NCBI GenBank assembly: GCA_902555985.1
Contig: CACDUI010000001.1
Span: forward strand, 227,908 to 291,907
Length of the DNA: 64,000 nt
Origin: an uncultured Candidatus Actinomarina sp.
GTDB taxonomy: Bacteria > Actinomycetota > Acidimicrobiia > Actinomarinales > Actinomarinaceae
Reading direction: 5' to 3'
In this document: positions 35,001-45,690 of the stretch, one piece after another
How positions within the stretch are numbered: the stretch's first letter is position 1
Layout: each line of letters starts with the position of its first letter
Program-made: the position numbers and the translations under genes
The notes under the pieces: model-generated
What the model was told of the DNA's origin: nothing
The model's database searches: none
The model's input: the letters and a program-made list of their open reading frames with translations, nothing else

Positions 35001-35925
35001 AGCTCAATCAATTGGTGAACCTGGTACTCAGTTGACAATGAGAACTTTTCATACTGGTGGTGTTGTAGGTTTAGATATTACATCTGGACTTCCTAGAATT
35101 GTAGAACTATTTGAAGCTAGAACTCCAAAAGGTAAATCAGTTCTCTCACCTATTCAGGGAAAAGTAAAATCTATAGAAATAACACCTGAAGGTAACAGAA
35201 ATGTACTTATTGCAAATGAAAAAGATGAATTTGAACTTTTAGTATTAAGAAGACAAACGCTTCTTGTTAATCAAGGAGATAAATTAGAAGCAGGTCAATC
35301 CTTAACAACAGGTCCAAAAGATCCTAAAGAAGTTTTACAAATAAACGGTGTAAGAGCATGTCAAGAATACTTGGTTGATGAAGTCCAAAAGACTTACAGA
35401 GATCAAGGAGTTGAAGTTCATGACAAACATGTTGAAATGATAGTTCGTCAAATGTTAAGAAGGGTAAGAATTGTAAAATCAAACAATTCTGACTTTTTAC
35501 CAAATGAACTTGCTGATTCAACATTATTTAGAAAGACTAATCAAGAATTAGTCAAAGAAGGAAAAGTACCAGCTGAAGGAAGACCTGAGCTTATGGGTAT
35601 CACAAAAGCTAGCCTTGCAACAGACTCATGGTTATCAGCGGCATCTTTTCAAGAAACTACAAGAGTACTGACTGAGGCTGCAATGAAGAGAAGCAATGAT
35701 TCTCTTTCAGGCCTAAAAGAGAATGTTATTATTGGAACATTGATTCCTGCCGGAACTGGTTCTAATGCTTATCAAAGTATGAAACCTTCTCTTCCTGATG
35801 CTCCTGAAGTTTCTGAACTAGGATTTATGGCATCAACCTCTGAAGAATCAGAAGATGAAGCATTACCAAATCCTGCACAGTGGCTAGCTATGTTAGGTGA
35901 TGAAAATGAAGTGGAGGATGAATAA
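32011..35925 (+). CDS. rpoC: RNA polymerase beta' subunit
   Basis: A 1304-residue catalytic subunit. The first zinc site is complete (C58, C60, C73, C76), and the catalytic NADFDGD motif and trigger-loop QSIGEPGTQLTMRTFHTGG are intact. About residues 140-250 form the long charged coiled-coil insertion (KRTKDLAEIEEA ... EYFTGGMGAEA) seen in actinobacterial RpoC. The second zinc site near residue 975 keeps only the cysteine of LCYGFSLATG; the other three family cysteines are replaced. It starts 3 bp after rpoB. Confidence 0.97.
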   Translation: MDKIFDELSISLATSDQMRSWSFGEVKKPETINYRTLKPEKDGLFDERIFGPTKDWECSCGRYKRIRYRGIVCERCGVEVTRREVRRERMGHIELAAPVTHIWYFKGVPSRLGYFLDMSPKELEKVIYFAAYLVVSIDTKKRTKDLAEIEEAVVAEVEIVNEDFEEWEQKRIKQMDTEIKAMENAKIPEPEIQIRKKEVEKEIKQKKVKSDAEIKVIEEAFSTLKTLKPKTLIENDTLWREMIDKYDEYFTGGMGAEAVRELVQLVDLKAEMEKLDTDLDSKSAQRRQRAIQRMKVIKPFADGKNPPEAMILEVVPVIPPELRPMVQLDGGRFATSDLNDLYRRLINRNNRLKKLIELGAPDIIISNEKRMLQESVDALFDNGRRGRAVAGAGGRGLKSLSDMLKGKQGRFRQNLLGKRVDYSARSVIVVGPHLELQQCGLPKMMALELFKPFVMKRLVELGLAQNIKSAKRMVERSRAQVWDVLAEVIEEHPVLLNRAPTLHRLGIQAFEPILVEGKAIQVHPLVCEAFNADFDGDQMAVHVPLSAEAQAEARVLMLSTNNVLSPASGNPIVSPSQDMVIGLYYITECHEELDTAKFNFVDFNEAQVAYESGHIGLQTPINVRVGDLAGSSEMHSELKGRFSELLTKDPLDGNQLTQTTLGRLHFNSIMPSDFPYIQASIRKPEMKKIISEVIERYNKAELRVFLDSMKSVGFTFGAKAGLTVAMNDVKTPPNKKQILEKYEAEAEKVEKLFKDDIITETERKQKVIEIWNEATDQVQYAMSAELESEEFNPVDMMVKSGARGNMMQVRQLAGMRGLVANPKGDIIESPIKSNFREGMSVLEYFISTHGARKGLADTALRTADSGYLTRRLVDVAAGIVVKDIGDENIDWRGTNKKIIIDGKLSRYLHSTLYGRVLSEDIKKDKKVVELDNGIKLSKGTYIDAEVLDGIAKSGVEDVNVLTPFNSLNPESMDPLCYGFSLATGKPVEVGEAVGIISAQSIGEPGTQLTMRTFHTGGVVGLDITSGLPRIVELFEARTPKGKSVLSPIQGKVKSIEITPEGNRNVLIANEKDEFELLVLRRQTLLVNQGDKLEAGQSLTTGPKDPKEVLQINGVRACQEYLVDEVQKTYRDQGVEVHDKHVEMIVRQMLRRVRIVKSNNSDFLPNELADSTLFRKTNQELVKEGKVPAEGRPELMGITKASLATDSWLSAASFQETTRVLTEAAMKRSNDSLSGLKENVIIGTLIPAGTGSNAYQSMKPSLPDAPEVSELGFMASTSEESEDEALPNPAQWLAMLGDENEVEDE

Positions 35926-35944
35926 AAAACTTATAAAAATAAGG

Positions 35945-35973
35945 TTGTTGTAAGTTTAAATTCGTCATATACT
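35945..35973 (+). promoter_or_regulatory. Candidate str operon promoter
   Basis: TTGTTG (35945-35950), exactly 17 bp and TATACT (35968-35973) lie in the 93-bp gap between rpoC and rpsL. Transcription would start about 38 bp before rpsL. Confidence 0.5.
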
Positions 35974-36018
35974 TCTTTTTCGGTAAGCCAAATTAGTAAA
36001 AATTAGATTGGAATAACT

Positions 36019-36387
36019 ATGCCTACAACGCAACAGTTGGTTAGAAAAGGTAGAAAGTCTAAGGTGTCAAAAGAAAAGACACCGGGACTTAAAGGGTCTC
36101 CTCAAAGAAGGGGAGTTTGCACTCGTGTGTACACCGTCACGCCTAAAAAACCTAACTCAGCTTTACGTAAAGTTTGTAGAGTGAGGCTTTCAACAGGTAC
36201 TGAAGTTACTGCTTACATACCCGGTGAAGGTCATAATCTTCAAGAGCACTCAATAGTTTTAGTTAGGGGTGGAAGAGTTAAAGACTTACCTGGAGTTAGG
36301 TATAAAGTTATTAGAGGTGCCCTTGACACAGCTGGTGTTACAGACAGAAAACAAGCAAGATCAAGATATGGAAGTAAAAAGGGTTAA
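36019..36387 (+). CDS. rpsL: Ribosomal protein S12
   Basis: A 122-residue decoding-site protein. [12 protein letters not shown] carries the wild-type lysine of the streptomycin region, and [13 protein letters not shown] carries the second such region and the usual methylthiolated Asp neighbourhood ([19 protein letters not shown]). First gene of the str operon. Confidence 0.97.
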   Translation: MPTTQQLVRKGRKSKVSKEKTPGLKGSPQRRGVCTRVYTVTPKKPNSALRKVCRVRLSTGTEVTAYIPGEGHNLQEHSIVLVRGGRVKDLPGVRYKVIRGALDTAGVTDRKQARSRYGSKKG

Positions 36388-36392
36388 AGTAA

Positions 36393-36860
36393 ATGAGAAG
36401 AGGACCATCATTAAAGAGAAAGCCAGAACCTGACCCTATTTATAACAGCTTATTGGTCTCTCAACTTATAAATCAAGTTTTACTTGATGGAAAAAAAGAC
36501 CTAGCAAGCAATATTGTATACTCTGCTTTACAGCTTGTTGAAAAACAAACAAGTGCAGATCCTCTTAATACTTTGAAAGATGCTTTTGAAAATGTTAGGC
36601 CTCAAATAGAAACAAAATCAAGAAGAGTTGGTGGAACTAATTACCAAGTCCCAATGGAAGTTCCACAAAGACGAAGTACTACTTTAGCTATTCGTTGGAT
36701 GGTAGATTCCTCTAGAAAAAGAGGAGAAAAGACTATGTCCGAAAGACTCGGCAGAGAAATCTTAGATGCAAGTAATAAAACAGGAGCTTCTGTAAAGAAA
36801 AGGGAAGATGTTCACAAAATGGCTGAATCAAATAGAGCATTTGCTCATTACAGGTGGTAA
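36393..36860 (+). CDS. rpsG: Ribosomal protein S7
   Basis: A 155-residue assembly protein of the 30S head. Conserved blocks are [36 protein letters not shown] and [15 protein letters not shown]. Standard length; it begins 5 bp after rpsL. Confidence 0.97.
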   Translation: MRRGPSLKRKPEPDPIYNSLLVSQLINQVLLDGKKDLASNIVYSALQLVEKQTSADPLNTLKDAFENVRPQIETKSRRVGGTNYQVPMEVPQRRSTTLAIRWMVDSSRKRGEKTMSERLGREILDASNKTGASVKKREDVHKMAESNRAFAHYRW

Positions 36861-36863
36861 TTA

Positions 36864-38951
36864 ATGACTAGAGAATTTGATTTAAATAATTTAAGAAACA
36901 TTGGAATAATGGCACATATCGATGCTGGTAAAACGACTCTTACAGAGCGAGTTTTATATTACACGGGTAAAACTTACAAAATTGGTGAAGTTCATGACGG
37001 TGCAGCTGTTATGGACTGGATGGAACAAGAGCAAGAAAGAGGAATAACTATTACCTCAGCAGCAACAACTTGTAGTTGGGACAATCACACAATTAACATT
37101 ATTGATACACCCGGTCACGTAGATTTTACAGTAGAAGTAGAAAGGTCATTAAGAGTTCTTGATGGAGCAGTTGCAGTTTTCGATGGTGTAGCAGGAGTCG
37201 AGCCACAGTCTGAAACTGTATGGAGACAGGCTGATAAATATAATGTTCCTAGAATATGTTTTGTTAACAAGCTAGACAGAACCGGGGCTGATTTTGATTT
37301 TGATGTTCAATCAATTATTGATAGGTTAGAGGCAAAGCCTGCAGTATTACATATACCCATAGGTTCTGAAGCTGATTTTGTTGGAGTCATTGATTTAGTT
37401 GAAATGAAATCGCATACTTGGTCCAAAGATGATGGTTCTGAATGGGATATTAATGAAGTACCTGAAGACATGCTTGAAGAGGCACAATTAAAAAGACAAG
37501 AGCTTTTAGATGTAGTTGCTGAAGCCGATGATGACGTTTTAGAAAAATATTTTGCCGATGAAGAGTTAACTGCTGAAGATATTAAAAAAGCAATAAGAAA
37601 AGGAACTCTTGAGGGTATGTTTGTGCCAGTTCTTGCAGGTAGTGCATTTAAAAACAAAGGAGTGCAACTTTTGTTAGATGCTGTAGTTGATTATTTACCA
37701 TCACCTTTAGATATTGAAGATGTAACAGGATTTAAGCCTGGAGATGAAGAAAATGAATTATCAAGATCACACAGTGATGAAGATCCATTTTCTGCACTTG
37801 CATTTAAGGTGGTTAGTGATCCTCATGTAGGTAAGCTTACATATTTTAGAGTTTATTCGGGAACACTTAACAAAGGTGACAAAGTCACCAACACTACGAC
37901 TGGTAAAGAAGAAAGATTAGGAAGAATTTTAAGAATGCATTCCAATTCACGAGAAGATATTGATTTTATTTGTGCTGGTGATATCGTTGCAGGAGTTGGA
38001 CTGAAAAATGCTAAAACAGGTGATACTTTATCAGATTCTTCTGAGCTAATTCAGTTAGAATCGATGACATTTCCAGAGCCTGTTATATCTGTTGCTATTG
38101 AGCCAAAATCTAAAGCAGATGAAGAAAAATTATCAGAAGGCCTCCAAAAATTAGCTGAAGAAGATCCTACTTTCCGTGTCCAATCAGATGAAGAGACAGG
38201 TCAGACAATAATATCCGGTATGGGTGAATTACATCTAGATATCTTAGTTGATAGACTTAAAAGAGAATTTAAAGTTGAAGCAAATATCGGTAAGCCTCAG
38301 GTTGCATATAGAGAAGCTTTAAAGAAAAAAACTGATATTGAGGCAAAATATATCAGACAGAGTGGTGGTCGTGGACAGTACGGTCACGTAATTATGGAGT
38401 TAGAGCCAATTAATGATGGTTATGAATTTGTTGACTTAATTAAGAGCGGTAGAATTCCAAAAGAATATATACCGTCAGTTAATGCTGGAGTAGAATCAGC
38501 AATGGAAACAGGAGTGTTAGCTGGATATCCGCTCGTAAATATAAGAGCAACACTTAAAGATGGAACATATCATGATGTTGACTCGTCAGAAATGGCTTTT
38601 AAAATTGCTGGATCTATGGCACTGAAAGATGGTGCAAAAAAAGCTGGAGTTAAATTACTTGAACCGGTTATGACAGTAGAGGTAGTAACACCTGAAGATT
38701 TCATGGGAGATGTTGTCGGAGATCTTTCCTCAAGAAGAGGAAAGATAGCTGAAATGGAGCAAAGAGGATCAGCAAAGGTCGTCAATGCAAAAGTACCGTT
38801 ATCAGAAATGTTTGGATACGCAACTGATTTGCGTTCTCGAACACAAGGCCGTGCAACATTTACGATGCAGTTTGATAGTTATGAAGACGTACCAGACAGC
38901 ATAACTAAAGAAATAACTGCGAGTATTCGTGGAGTAGAGGTAGAAGTTTAA
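36864..38951 (+). CDS. fusA: Elongation factor G
   Basis: A 695-residue translocase GTPase. G1 is [12 protein letters not shown], switch [10 protein letters not shown] and G4 NKLDRTGAD. Domains II-V follow, with domain IV containing [19 protein letters not shown] and ending in RGVEVEV. Standard length, no duplication in the window. Confidence 0.97.
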   Translation: MTREFDLNNLRNIGIMAHIDAGKTTLTERVLYYTGKTYKIGEVHDGAAVMDWMEQEQERGITITSAATTCSWDNHTINIIDTPGHVDFTVEVERSLRVLDGAVAVFDGVAGVEPQSETVWRQADKYNVPRICFVNKLDRTGADFDFDVQSIIDRLEAKPAVLHIPIGSEADFVGVIDLVEMKSHTWSKDDGSEWDINEVPEDMLEEAQLKRQELLDVVAEADDDVLEKYFADEELTAEDIKKAIRKGTLEGMFVPVLAGSAFKNKGVQLLLDAVVDYLPSPLDIEDVTGFKPGDEENELSRSHSDEDPFSALAFKVVSDPHVGKLTYFRVYSGTLNKGDKVTNTTTGKEERLGRILRMHSNSREDIDFICAGDIVAGVGLKNAKTGDTLSDSSELIQLESMTFPEPVISVAIEPKSKADEEKLSEGLQKLAEEDPTFRVQSDEETGQTIISGMGELHLDILVDRLKREFKVEANIGKPQVAYREALKKKTDIEAKYIRQSGGRGQYGHVIMELEPINDGYEFVDLIKSGRIPKEYIPSVNAGVESAMETGVLAGYPLVNIRATLKDGTYHDVDSSEMAFKIAGSMALKDGAKKAGVKLLEPVMTVEVVTPEDFMGDVVGDLSSRRGKIAEMEQRGSAKVVNAKVPLSEMFGYATDLRSRTQGRATFTMQFDSYEDVPDSITKEITASIRGVEVEV

Positions 38952-38988
38952 ACCTAAATAGGTTTAGATTTAAAAAAAAGGAGAAAAT

Positions 38989-40173
38989 ATGTCAAAGGAA
39001 AAATTTGACCGTAGCAAGCCTCATGTGAACGTTGGTACAATGGGACACATTGACCACGGTAAAACCACATTGACGGCCGCTATAACAAAAGTTTTAGCTG
39101 ATGCTGGTGCAGGTGATGTTACAGCTTTTGAAGATATTGACAAAGCCCCTGAAGAGAGGGAAAGAGGAATCACAATCCAGATTGCTCACGTTGAGTATGA
39201 AACTGAAAATAGGCATTATGCTCACGTAGACATGCCTGGTCATGCTGATTATGTGAAGAATATGATCACAGGCGCAGCGCAAGTTGATGGAGCGATTTTG
39301 GTTGTTTCTGCAGCAGATGGTCCAATGCCACAAACTAGAGAGCACGTTCTACTAGCAAGGCAAGTTGGTGTACCAGCTATTGCAGTATTCCTTAATAAAG
39401 TCGATCAAGTAGATGATGATGAGCTTTTAGATCTTGTAGAAATGGAAGTTAGAGAATTATTAAACGAATACGACTTTCCAGGAGATGATGTTCCTGTTGT
39501 TAAAGGTTCAGCGCTTGCTGCTCTTGAAGGGAAAGAAGAAGGAATCAATGCCGTAAAAGAATTAATGGACCAAGTCGATTCTTATATTGAAGAACCAACA
39601 AGAATTGTTGACAAACCATTCTTAATGCCTGTTGAAGATGTATTTTCTATCACGGGTAGAGGTACTGTTGTAACAGGAAGAATCGAACAAGGTATTGTTA
39701 ATGTAAACGAGGAAGTTGAGATCGTTGGAATCAGAGAAACAACCAAATCAGTATGTACTGGTGTGGAGATGTTTAGAAAGCTTCTTGATGAAGGTAGAGC
39801 TGGTGATAATGTCGGACTCCTATTACGTGGAATTGACAAAGAAGATGTTGAAAGAGGTCAGGTTATTGCAAAGCCTGGATCAATTACACCTCATACTAAG
39901 TTTGAGGCAGAAGTTTATGTTCTTACAAAAGAAGAGGGTGGTCGACACAACCCATTCTTTAAAGGATATAGGCCACAATTTTATTTCAGAACAACTGATG
40001 TCACAGGAGAAGTGACTTTAGGTGATGGTACTGAAATGGTTATGCCTGGTGACAACGTATCTATCTCTGTAGAACTAATATCCCCAATTGCAATGGAAGA
40101 GGGAGTGAAGTTCGCAATTAGAGAAGGTGGTAGAACTGTTGGAGCCGGACAGGTGACAAAAGTTATAGAGTAA
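38989..40173 (+). CDS. tuf: Elongation factor Tu
   Basis: A 394-residue GTPase that brings aminoacyl-tRNA to the ribosome. G1 is [14 protein letters not shown], switch [19 protein letters not shown]3 DMPGHADY and G4 NKVDQVDD. An AGGAGA site precedes the ATG. It closes the str operon and is followed by a strong terminator. Confidence 0.98.
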   Translation: MSKEKFDRSKPHVNVGTMGHIDHGKTTLTAAITKVLADAGAGDVTAFEDIDKAPEERERGITIQIAHVEYETENRHYAHVDMPGHADYVKNMITGAAQVDGAILVVSAADGPMPQTREHVLLARQVGVPAIAVFLNKVDQVDDDELLDLVEMEVRELLNEYDFPGDDVPVVKGSALAALEGKEEGINAVKELMDQVDSYIEEPTRIVDKPFLMPVEDVFSITGRGTVVTGRIEQGIVNVNEEVEIVGIRETTKSVCTGVEMFRKLLDEGRAGDNVGLLLRGIDKEDVERGQVIAKPGSITPHTKFEAEVYVLTKEEGGRHNPFFKGYRPQFYFRTTDVTGEVTLGDGTEMVMPGDNVSISVELISPIAMEEGVKFAIREGGRTVGAGQVTKVIE

Positions 40174-40181
40174 TAAAAATT

Positions 40182-40217
40182 AACCGGGAGTAGAATTCAA
40201 ACTCCCGGTTTTTTTTT
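40182..40217 (+). terminator. Intrinsic terminator/attenuator between tuf and rpsJ
   Basis: A perfect 10-bp stem, AACCGGGAGT (40182-40191) with ACTCCCGGTT (40201-40210), has a 9-nt loop and runs into nine T residues. The T-run abuts the rpsJ ribosome-binding site (GAGG), leaving no room for a separate promoter. It is therefore likely to act by partial read-through. Confidence 0.92.
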
Positions 40218-40226
40218 GAGGAAAAA

Positions 40227-40538
40227 ATGGCAAAAGGACAACAAATTAGAATAAAGCTTAAAGCTTACGACAACTATGTTGTTGATGAATCTGCTCGTAA
40301 AATTGCAGAAACGGTTCTTAAAACACAAGCTAAAGTGAAGGGCCCCATTCCTTTGCCAACACAAATTCATAGATATTGTGTAATTAGATCCCCGCACGTT
40401 GATAAAAAATCACGTGAACATTTTGAAATGAGAATTCACAAACGCTTAATTGACATTGTTGAACCTACTCCTAAAACTGTTGATTCTCTTATGAGACTTG
40501 ATTTACCTGCAGGTGTGGAAGTAGAGATTAAGCTATGA
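40227..40538 (+). CDS. rpsJ: Ribosomal protein S10
   Basis: A 103-residue head protein, also the NusB partner Nus[21 protein letters not shown] and [31 protein letters not shown] (about 39-69) are conserved. First gene of the S10 cluster, directly after the terminator hairpin. Confidence 0.97.
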   Translation: MAKGQQIRIKLKAYDNYVVDESARKIAETVLKTQAKVKGPIPLPTQIHRYCVIRSPHVDKKSREHFEMRIHKRLIDIVEPTPKTVDSLMRLDLPAGVEVEIKL

Positions 40539-41167
40539 ACACTTTAATCGCTAGAAAAGTAGGAATGACCCAAATTTATGATGAAAACTCTAAAGCATTG
40601 GGTGTTACAGTGCTTGATGTTTCTGACTGCAGAGTAGTACAGGTAAAAAATAATGATATTGATGGATACAGTGCTGCACAATTAACTATTGGTTCTAAAA
40701 AAAATTCGACAAAACCCCTCAAAAATCATTTTAAAAAATATAATTCTGAGCCAGGTGAAATAGTTTTTGAAGTTGAAATAGATGACAGTTTTGAAATAAG
40801 CCCTGGTTCTATTGTAAAAGTTTCTGACATATTTGAAGTAGGCCAGAAAGTTGACATTTCTGGCTTATCTAAAGGTAAAGGTTTTGCTGGTGTTATGAAG
40901 CGACACAATTTTTCGGGTCAAAAAGCAAGCCATGGTGTTCATAAAGTGCATAGAGCAGGTGGTTCTATTGGTAATGCCTCATATCCTGGTCATGTGTTTA
41001 AAGGTCAAAAAATGGCTGGAAGAATGGGCAATGATAAGACCACGATACAGTCAGTAACAATCGTTGGCCTTAACGAAGAAAAAAACTATTTATTAGTTAA
41101 TGGGTCTGTCCCAGGTAATAAAGGAAATATAGTTAAAGTACAAAAAGCCGTGAAAGTTAAACGATGA
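40535..41167 (+). CDS. rplC: Ribosomal protein L3
   Basis: A 210-residue protein near the peptidyl transferase centre. The extended loop contains [35 protein letters not shown] and [10 protein letters not shown], including the Gln methylated by PrmB in other bacteria. Overlaps rpsJ by 4 bp. Confidence 0.97.
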   Translation: MNTLIARKVGMTQIYDENSKALGVTVLDVSDCRVVQVKNNDIDGYSAAQLTIGSKKNSTKPLKNHFKKYNSEPGEIVFEVEIDDSFEISPGSIVKVSDIFEVGQKVDISGLSKGKGFAGVMKRHNFSGQKASHGVHKVHRAGGSIGNASYPGHVFKGQKMAGRMGNDKTTIQSVTIVGLNEEKNYLLVNGSVPGNKGNIVKVQKAVKVKR

Positions 41168-41787
41168 CTGTAAAAATAGATACTTTGAATACTAAAGATA
41201 ATAAAGTTACTAAAAAACAATATAGTTTTGATCCTATCGAGGAAATTAATATAGGACTACTGCATCAAGTAGTAAAAGGTAGCAGAACAAACTACAGAAA
41301 CAACACTGCAACTGTAAAAACAAGAGCACAAGTATCTGGTACAGGTGCAAAACCTTGGGCACAAAAAGGTACAGGTCGGGCAAGACAAGGTTCTTTGAGG
41401 TCTCCTCAATTTGTTGGCGGTGGAGTAGCACATGGACCTGGTACAAGAGTGTATAAAGATAGAACACCTAAAAAAATGAAAACTAAAGCATTATCTATGG
41501 CAATTTCACAAAGAATTTCAGAAGATTCTGTATTTGTTATTGATGGAACTGGCTTTGAAGCACCTTCAACTAAACTAGCAGTTTCTTCAATTGAAGAATT
41601 TGGTATAAAAAAAAGTTTTACTTTTGTTTATTCAGATGGAGATGAAAATTTGTACAAGTCATTTAGAAATATTAAAGAATCAAGATTAGTATCTGTTAAG
41701 AAACTCGCAGCAATAGATGTAATTTCAACTGACGATACAATTTTTTCTACTAACGCAATGTCACAGTTTTTAGGAGAAGATTTATGA
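41164..41787 (+). CDS. rplD: Ribosomal protein L4
   Basis: A 207-residue exit-tunnel protein. The tunnel loop region is KTRAQVSGTGAKPWAQKGTGRARQGSLRSPQFVGGGVAHGP (about residues 52-92). It lacks obvious residues changed in macrolide resistance. Overlaps both neighbours by 4 bp. Confidence 0.96.
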   Translation: MTVKIDTLNTKDNKVTKKQYSFDPIEEINIGLLHQVVKGSRTNYRNNTATVKTRAQVSGTGAKPWAQKGTGRARQGSLRSPQFVGGGVAHGPGTRVYKDRTPKKMKTKALSMAISQRISEDSVFVIDGTGFEAPSTKLAVSSIEEFGIKKSFTFVYSDGDENLYKSFRNIKESRLVSVKKLAAIDVISTDDTIFSTNAMSQFLGEDL

Positions 41788-42071
41788 AGTATTTAGAAGA
41801 TATACTCATTGCTCCAGTAATTTCTGAAAAATCTTACGATAGAATAGCCGATTCAAATTCATATACTTTTTTTGTACACCCTAAGACTGATAAGCCACAG
41901 ATTAAAAAAGCAGTAGAGCAAATGTTTGATGTAAATGTTTTGAGGGTAAATACAATGTATAGAAAAGGTAAGAAGAAACGTTTTGGGTACGTTTTTGGTC
42001 AACAAAGCACAAGAAAGATTGCAATTGTCACGCTTTCTGAAGGTGAAACAATAGAGGCTTTCGGGGTTTAA
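41784..42071 (+). CDS. rplW: Ribosomal protein L23
   Basis: A 95-residue protein at the tunnel exit, docking site for SRP and trigger factor. [13 protein letters not shown] opens the protein and [13 protein letters not shown] forms the rRNA-binding loop. Standard bacterial length. Confidence 0.96.
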   Translation: MKYLEDILIAPVISEKSYDRIADSNSYTFFVHPKTDKPQIKKAVEQMFDVNVLRVNTMYRKGKKKRFGYVFGQQSTRKIAIVTLSEGETIEAFGV

Positions 42072-42073
42072 GT

Positions 42074-42907
42074 ATGGGATCAAAGAAAATTAGACCAGTA
42101 ACCCCCGGCATGAGAGGACAAGTTGCAACTGACTTTAAAGATATTACTAAAAAGAAACCTGAAAAATCACTTCTTCAATCTAAAAAGTCTTCAGGCGGAA
42201 GAAACAACAAAGGACGTATTACATCGCGTCATAGAGGCGGCGGTCACAAGCAGAAATATAGAGTTATAGATTTCAAGAGAGTTAAAGACGGCATTCAGGC
42301 TAGAGTTGCCGGAATTGAATATGATCCAAATAGAAATGCCAGAATTGCGCTGCTTCACTATATTGATGGTGAAAAGGCATATATTATTGCACCAGATGGA
42401 ATTGAAGTTGATTCTATTGTTGAATCGGGCTCTAAAGCAGATATTAAAGATGGAAATTGTCTCCCATTGAGAAATATACCAGCTGGAACTTTTGTTCATG
42501 CAGTTGAGTTAAGACCAGGTGGAGGTGCAAAAATGGCACGTTCTGCTGGTTCATCCGTTCAGTTAATGAGCAAAGAAGGAGGATCCGCATTATTAAGACT
42601 TCCCTCTGGTGAAATGAGAAATGTATCAATGGATTGTAGAGCAACTGTTGGAACTGTCGGTAATGCAGAAGCAGAATTAACAAAATTAGGAAAAGCGGGA
42701 AGAAGTAGATGGAAAGGTGTTAGACCTCAAACTAGAGGTGTTGCGATGAACCCTGTTGATCACCCCCTCGGTGGTGGAGAAGGAAAGTCATCTGGTGGTA
42801 GAGTTCCTGTTAGCCCCTGGGGAAAGCCTGAGAAAAAGACAAGAAAGAAAAAGAAATATAGTAACAAATCTATTGTGAGAAGAAGATCTCAAAAAGGTAG
42901 AAATTAA
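42074..42907 (+). CDS. rplB: Ribosomal protein L2
   Basis: A 277-residue core protein. [23 protein letters not shown] opens the RNA-binding domain. [21 protein letters not shown] contains the conserved His near the peptidyl transferase centre. The Lys/Arg tail ends RRRSQKGRN. Confidence 0.97.
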   Translation: MGSKKIRPVTPGMRGQVATDFKDITKKKPEKSLLQSKKSSGGRNNKGRITSRHRGGGHKQKYRVIDFKRVKDGIQARVAGIEYDPNRNARIALLHYIDGEKAYIIAPDGIEVDSIVESGSKADIKDGNCLPLRNIPAGTFVHAVELRPGGGAKMARSAGSSVQLMSKEGGSALLRLPSGEMRNVSMDCRATVGTVGNAEAELTKLGKAGRSRWKGVRPQTRGVAMNPVDHPLGGGEGKSSGGRVPVSPWGKPEKKTRKKKKYSNKSIVRRRSQKGRN

Positions 42908-42908
42908 A

Positions 42909-43172
42909 ATGTCAAGAAGTTTAAGAAAAGGACCTTTCGTTGATGAGCATCTACTAAAGAAGGTAGAAGAAGCTCAAAATGCTGGTAATAAAAGTGTAAT
43001 TAAAACATGGAGTCGTCGTTCAACCGTTGTTCCAGAAATGGTTGGTTTGACTATTGCTGTTCATAATGGAAGGCAACATCTACCTATATTTATAACAGAA
43101 GCTATGGTGGGACATAAACTTGGAGAATTTTCTCCTACAAGAACATTTAAAGGACATCCGGGACAAAGCTAA
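42909..43172 (+). CDS. rpsS: Ribosomal protein S19
   Basis: An 87-residue head protein. [33 protein letters not shown] and [15 protein letters not shown] are diagnostic. It shares its last base with the start of rplV. Confidence 0.97.
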   Translation: MSRSLRKGPFVDEHLLKKVEEAQNAGNKSVIKTWSRRSTVVPEMVGLTIAVHNGRQHLPIFITEAMVGHKLGEFSPTRTFKGHPGQS

Positions 43173-43519
43173 TGGAAAAAACAACTGTAAAAGCTCAAGG
43201 TAAATATCTGAGGCAATCACCTTATAAAATGAGATTAGTTTTAAATTTGATTAGAGGTTTAGATGTTCAAGATGCATTAAACGTTTTAACATTTACAAAA
43301 AGAAAAGCGGCAACTGAAATAAAGCAACTTCTTGAAAGCGCAATTGCAAATGCTGAAGCAAACTATAATCTAAATTCATCAGATTTATATATTTCTAAAG
43401 CTATTGCTGATGAAGGTCCTACATTAAAGAGATTTAGACCAAGGGCTAGAGGTAGAGCAGGGAGAATTAATAAAAGGACAACACATTTGTTGATTGAATT
43501 AGAAAGCTTGAGTGAATAA
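43172..43519 (+). CDS. rplV: Ribosomal protein L22
   Basis: A 115-residue exit-tunnel protein. [18 protein letters not shown] opens it, and the tunnel hairpin is [20 protein letters not shown]. Overlaps rpsC by one base. Confidence 0.97.
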   Translation: MEKTTVKAQGKYLRQSPYKMRLVLNLIRGLDVQDALNVLTFTKRKAATEIKQLLESAIANAEANYNLNSSDLYISKAIADEGPTLKRFRPRARGRAGRINKRTTHLLIELESLSE

Positions 43520-44436
43520 TGGGTCAAAAAACACATCCATATGCTTTTAGAATAGGTATCGTCAATGACTGGAAATCACGCTGGTTTAATAGCAAAGATT
43601 ATAAAGAATTAGTAAATCAAGATTACCAAATAAGGAACTTTTTAATTAAGGAACTTCCAAAAGCAGCTGTTTCTAGAGTTGATATCGAAAGAAGAGACAA
43701 AGGTGGAACATTAACTGTTGACATCCATACTGCAAGACCCGGTGTTGTAATTGGGAGAAAAGGTGTTGAAGCAGATAGATTAAGAAAAGGTATTGAAAAG
43801 CTATCTAAACAACCAGTCAAATTAAATATTATAGAAATTAGAGAAGCTGAGTTAGATGCTCAACTTTTAGCCAGAGGAATTGCAGATCAATTAGAAAATA
43901 GGGTAGCTTTTAGAAGAGCTATGAAGCGCGCTGTATCAGCAGCATTAAAAGCAGGAGCAGAAGGAGTTAGGGTTGAATGTTCCGGCAGATTAGGTGGTGC
44001 TGAAATGGGAAGAAGAGAGTGGTATAGAGAAGGAAGGGTTCCTCTACATACACTGCGCGCAGATATTGATTTTGGAAGAGCAGCTGCTCACACTACTGTA
44101 GGAGCTATTGGAGTAAAAGTTTGGGTTTACAAGGGTGACGTAGTAGGTTCAAATAAATTAAGACAAGAAAAAATTTCTGCTGAAGCGAATCTTGCAAGCG
44201 GAGGCCCAGCAGCTGGAAGAGTGAAATCAGTCAAATCAAGAGCGGAAGCTGCAGTTGGTGAGAAAAAAGATTCTAAAATTTTAGAAGCCGGTGGTGGTAA
44301 AAAAGCAAATGAAGAGCAAGTATCAAAGATTGTAGAAGCCGGTGGTGGTAAAAAGATCACAAAAGAAGTTGCACAAGCAAAATTCGAAGAAGAAAAGTCT
44401 ATTTTAGAAGATAAATCCATTTTAGAAGAAGAGTAA
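43519..44436 (+). CDS. rpsC: Ribosomal protein S3 with a repetitive C-terminal extension
   Basis: A 305-residue protein of the mRNA entry site. The KH domain has [21 protein letters not shown], and the C-terminal domain has [41 protein letters not shown] (about residues 153-193). The core ends near residue 215. The rest is a charged tail with two copies of a 17-residue unit ([11 protein letters not shown]) and a final [12 protein letters not shown]. The tail is longer than in most bacteria. Confidence 0.96.
   Translation: MGQKTHPYAFRIGIVNDWKSRWFNSKDYKELVNQDYQIRNFLIKELPKAAVSRVDIERRDKGGTLTVDIHTARPGVVIGRKGVEADRLRKGIEKLSKQPVKLNIIEIREAELDAQLLARGIADQLENRVAFRRAMKRAVSAALKAGAEGVRVECSGRLGGAEMGRREWYREGRVPLHTLRADIDFGRAAAHTTVGAIGVKVWVYKGDVVGSNKLRQEKISAEANLASGGPAAGRVKSVKSRAEAAVGEKKDSKILEAGGGKKANEEQVSKIVEAGGGKKITKEVAQAKFEEEKSILEDKSILEEE
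44282..44354 (+). repeat. Tandem 51-bp repeat in the rpsC tail
   Basis: A 22-bp identical block beginning TAGAAGCCGGTGGTGG occurs at 44282 and again at 44333, a 51-bp (17-codon) period. The synonymous positions are identical too, which suggests a recent in-frame duplication. Confidence 0.8.
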
Positions 44437-44439
44437 ATA

Positions 44440-44853
44440 ATGTTAATGCCAAAAAAAACAAAATATAGAAAATCCCATAGAGGAAGAAGAAAAGGTAATT
44501 CAAAAGGTGGGAATGTTGTTGCTTTTGGTGATTTTGGCATCCAAGCATTAGAGACTTCTTATGTTACGGCTAGACAAATCGAAGCAGCAAGAATTACTAT
44601 CACACGTACTATGAAGCGTGGTGGTAAAGTGTGGATTAATATTTTTCCTCACAAACCTATTACTAAGAAGCCTGCAGAGGTAAGGATGGGATCTGGTAAA
44701 GGAAATGTAGAATATTACGTTGCGGTTGTTAAACCAGGGAGAATTCTTTTTGAGATTTCAGGTGTACCTGAAGATGTTGCAAGAGAAGCAATGCGAAAAG
44801 CTGGTCACAAACTTCCTATGAGAACAAAATTTGTTAAGAGAGACAATTTATGA
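44440..44853 (+). CDS. rplP: Ribosomal protein L16
   Basis: A 137-residue A-site protein. It starts [19 protein letters not shown] and has [18 protein letters not shown] and [29 protein letters not shown]. The Arg hydroxylated in some species lies in this last block. Confidence 0.97.
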   Translation: MLMPKKTKYRKSHRGRRKGNSKGGNVVAFGDFGIQALETSYVTARQIEAARITITRTMKRGGKVWINIFPHKPITKKPAEVRMGSGKGNVEYYVAVVKPGRILFEISGVPEDVAREAMRKAGHKLPMRTKFVKRDNL

Positions 44854-45062
44854 GTGTTAATGATTTAAGAGAGCTTTCTGTTCAAGAACTTCAGAATAAA
44901 ATTGTGGATTTAAAAAAAGAGCTTATGGAATCTCGATTTGCACTTGCTACTAGCCAAATTGAAGATACTTCTATATTTAAAAAGATAAAAAAAGAAATTG
45001 CACAGGCTAATACTGTTTTGACCGAAAAATTAAATAAATTAAATAAAGAGGTAGTTGAATAA
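44850..45062 (+). CDS. rpmC: Ribosomal protein L29
   Basis: A 70-residue two-helix protein near the tunnel exit. [31 protein letters not shown] is the signature; the second helix ([18 protein letters not shown]) pairs with it. Overlaps rplP by 4 bp. Confidence 0.95.
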   Translation: MSVNDLRELSVQELQNKIVDLKKELMESRFALATSQIEDTSIFKKIKKEIAQANTVLTEKLNKLNKEVVE

Positions 45063-45325
45063 TGTCAAATGTAGAAAGAACTTCAAGAAAAGTTAGAACA
45101 GGCGTCGTAGTTTCTGATATTCGTGAGAAAACCGTAACTGTAGCTATAGAATTACAATTTCCACATCCTAAATACAAAAAAATTGTTAAAAAAACAAGAA
45201 AGCTTCATGCTCATGATGAAAGTTTTGATGCAAAAGTTGGTGATACCGTAAAAATTATGGAAACTAAACCATTTTCTAAAACTAAGAAATGGCGAGTTAC
45301 TGAAGTTGTAGAGAGGGCGAGATGA
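45062..45325 (+). CDS. rpsQ: Ribosomal protein S17
   Basis: An 87-residue OB-fold protein. [25 protein letters not shown] and [37 protein letters not shown] (about 40-77) are conserved. Overlaps rplN by 4 bp. Confidence 0.97.
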   Translation: MSNVERTSRKVRTGVVVSDIREKTVTVAIELQFPHPKYKKIVKKTRKLHAHDESFDAKVGDTVKIMETKPFSKTKKWRVTEVVERAR

Positions 45326-45690
45326 TTCAAAAAGAATCAAGACTCAAAGTTGCAGATAATTCTGGCGCAAAAGAAGTTCTTTGTATAAAAGTAAAAGGAA
45401 GTTCAAGAATTAGATATGCTGGCCTTGGTGATACTTTTGTCGCAACCGTAAAAGATGCAATACCTGGTGGTCAGATTAAAAAAGGCGATATTGTCCAGGC
45501 GGTCGTTGTAAGAACTAAAAAAGAAACAAGAAGAAGAGATGGGACCTACATTCGTTTTGATGAAAATGCATGTGTAATTATAAATGAACAGGAACAACCA
45601 AGAGGAACAAGAATTTTTGGGCCTGTTGGTCGAGAATTAAGAGAAAAAAAGTTTATGAGAATTGTTTCATTAGCACCAGAGGTTTTGTAA
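45322..45690 (+). CDS. rplN: Ribosomal protein L14
   Basis: A 122-residue subunit-interface protein. [24 protein letters not shown] opens it; [33 protein letters not shown] and [28 protein letters not shown] follow. Standard length; it shares its last base with rplX. Confidence 0.97.
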   Translation: MIQKESRLKVADNSGAKEVLCIKVKGSSRIRYAGLGDTFVATVKDAIPGGQIKKGDIVQAVVVRTKKETRRRDGTYIRFDENACVIINEQEQPRGTRIFGPVGRELREKKFMRIVSLAPEVL

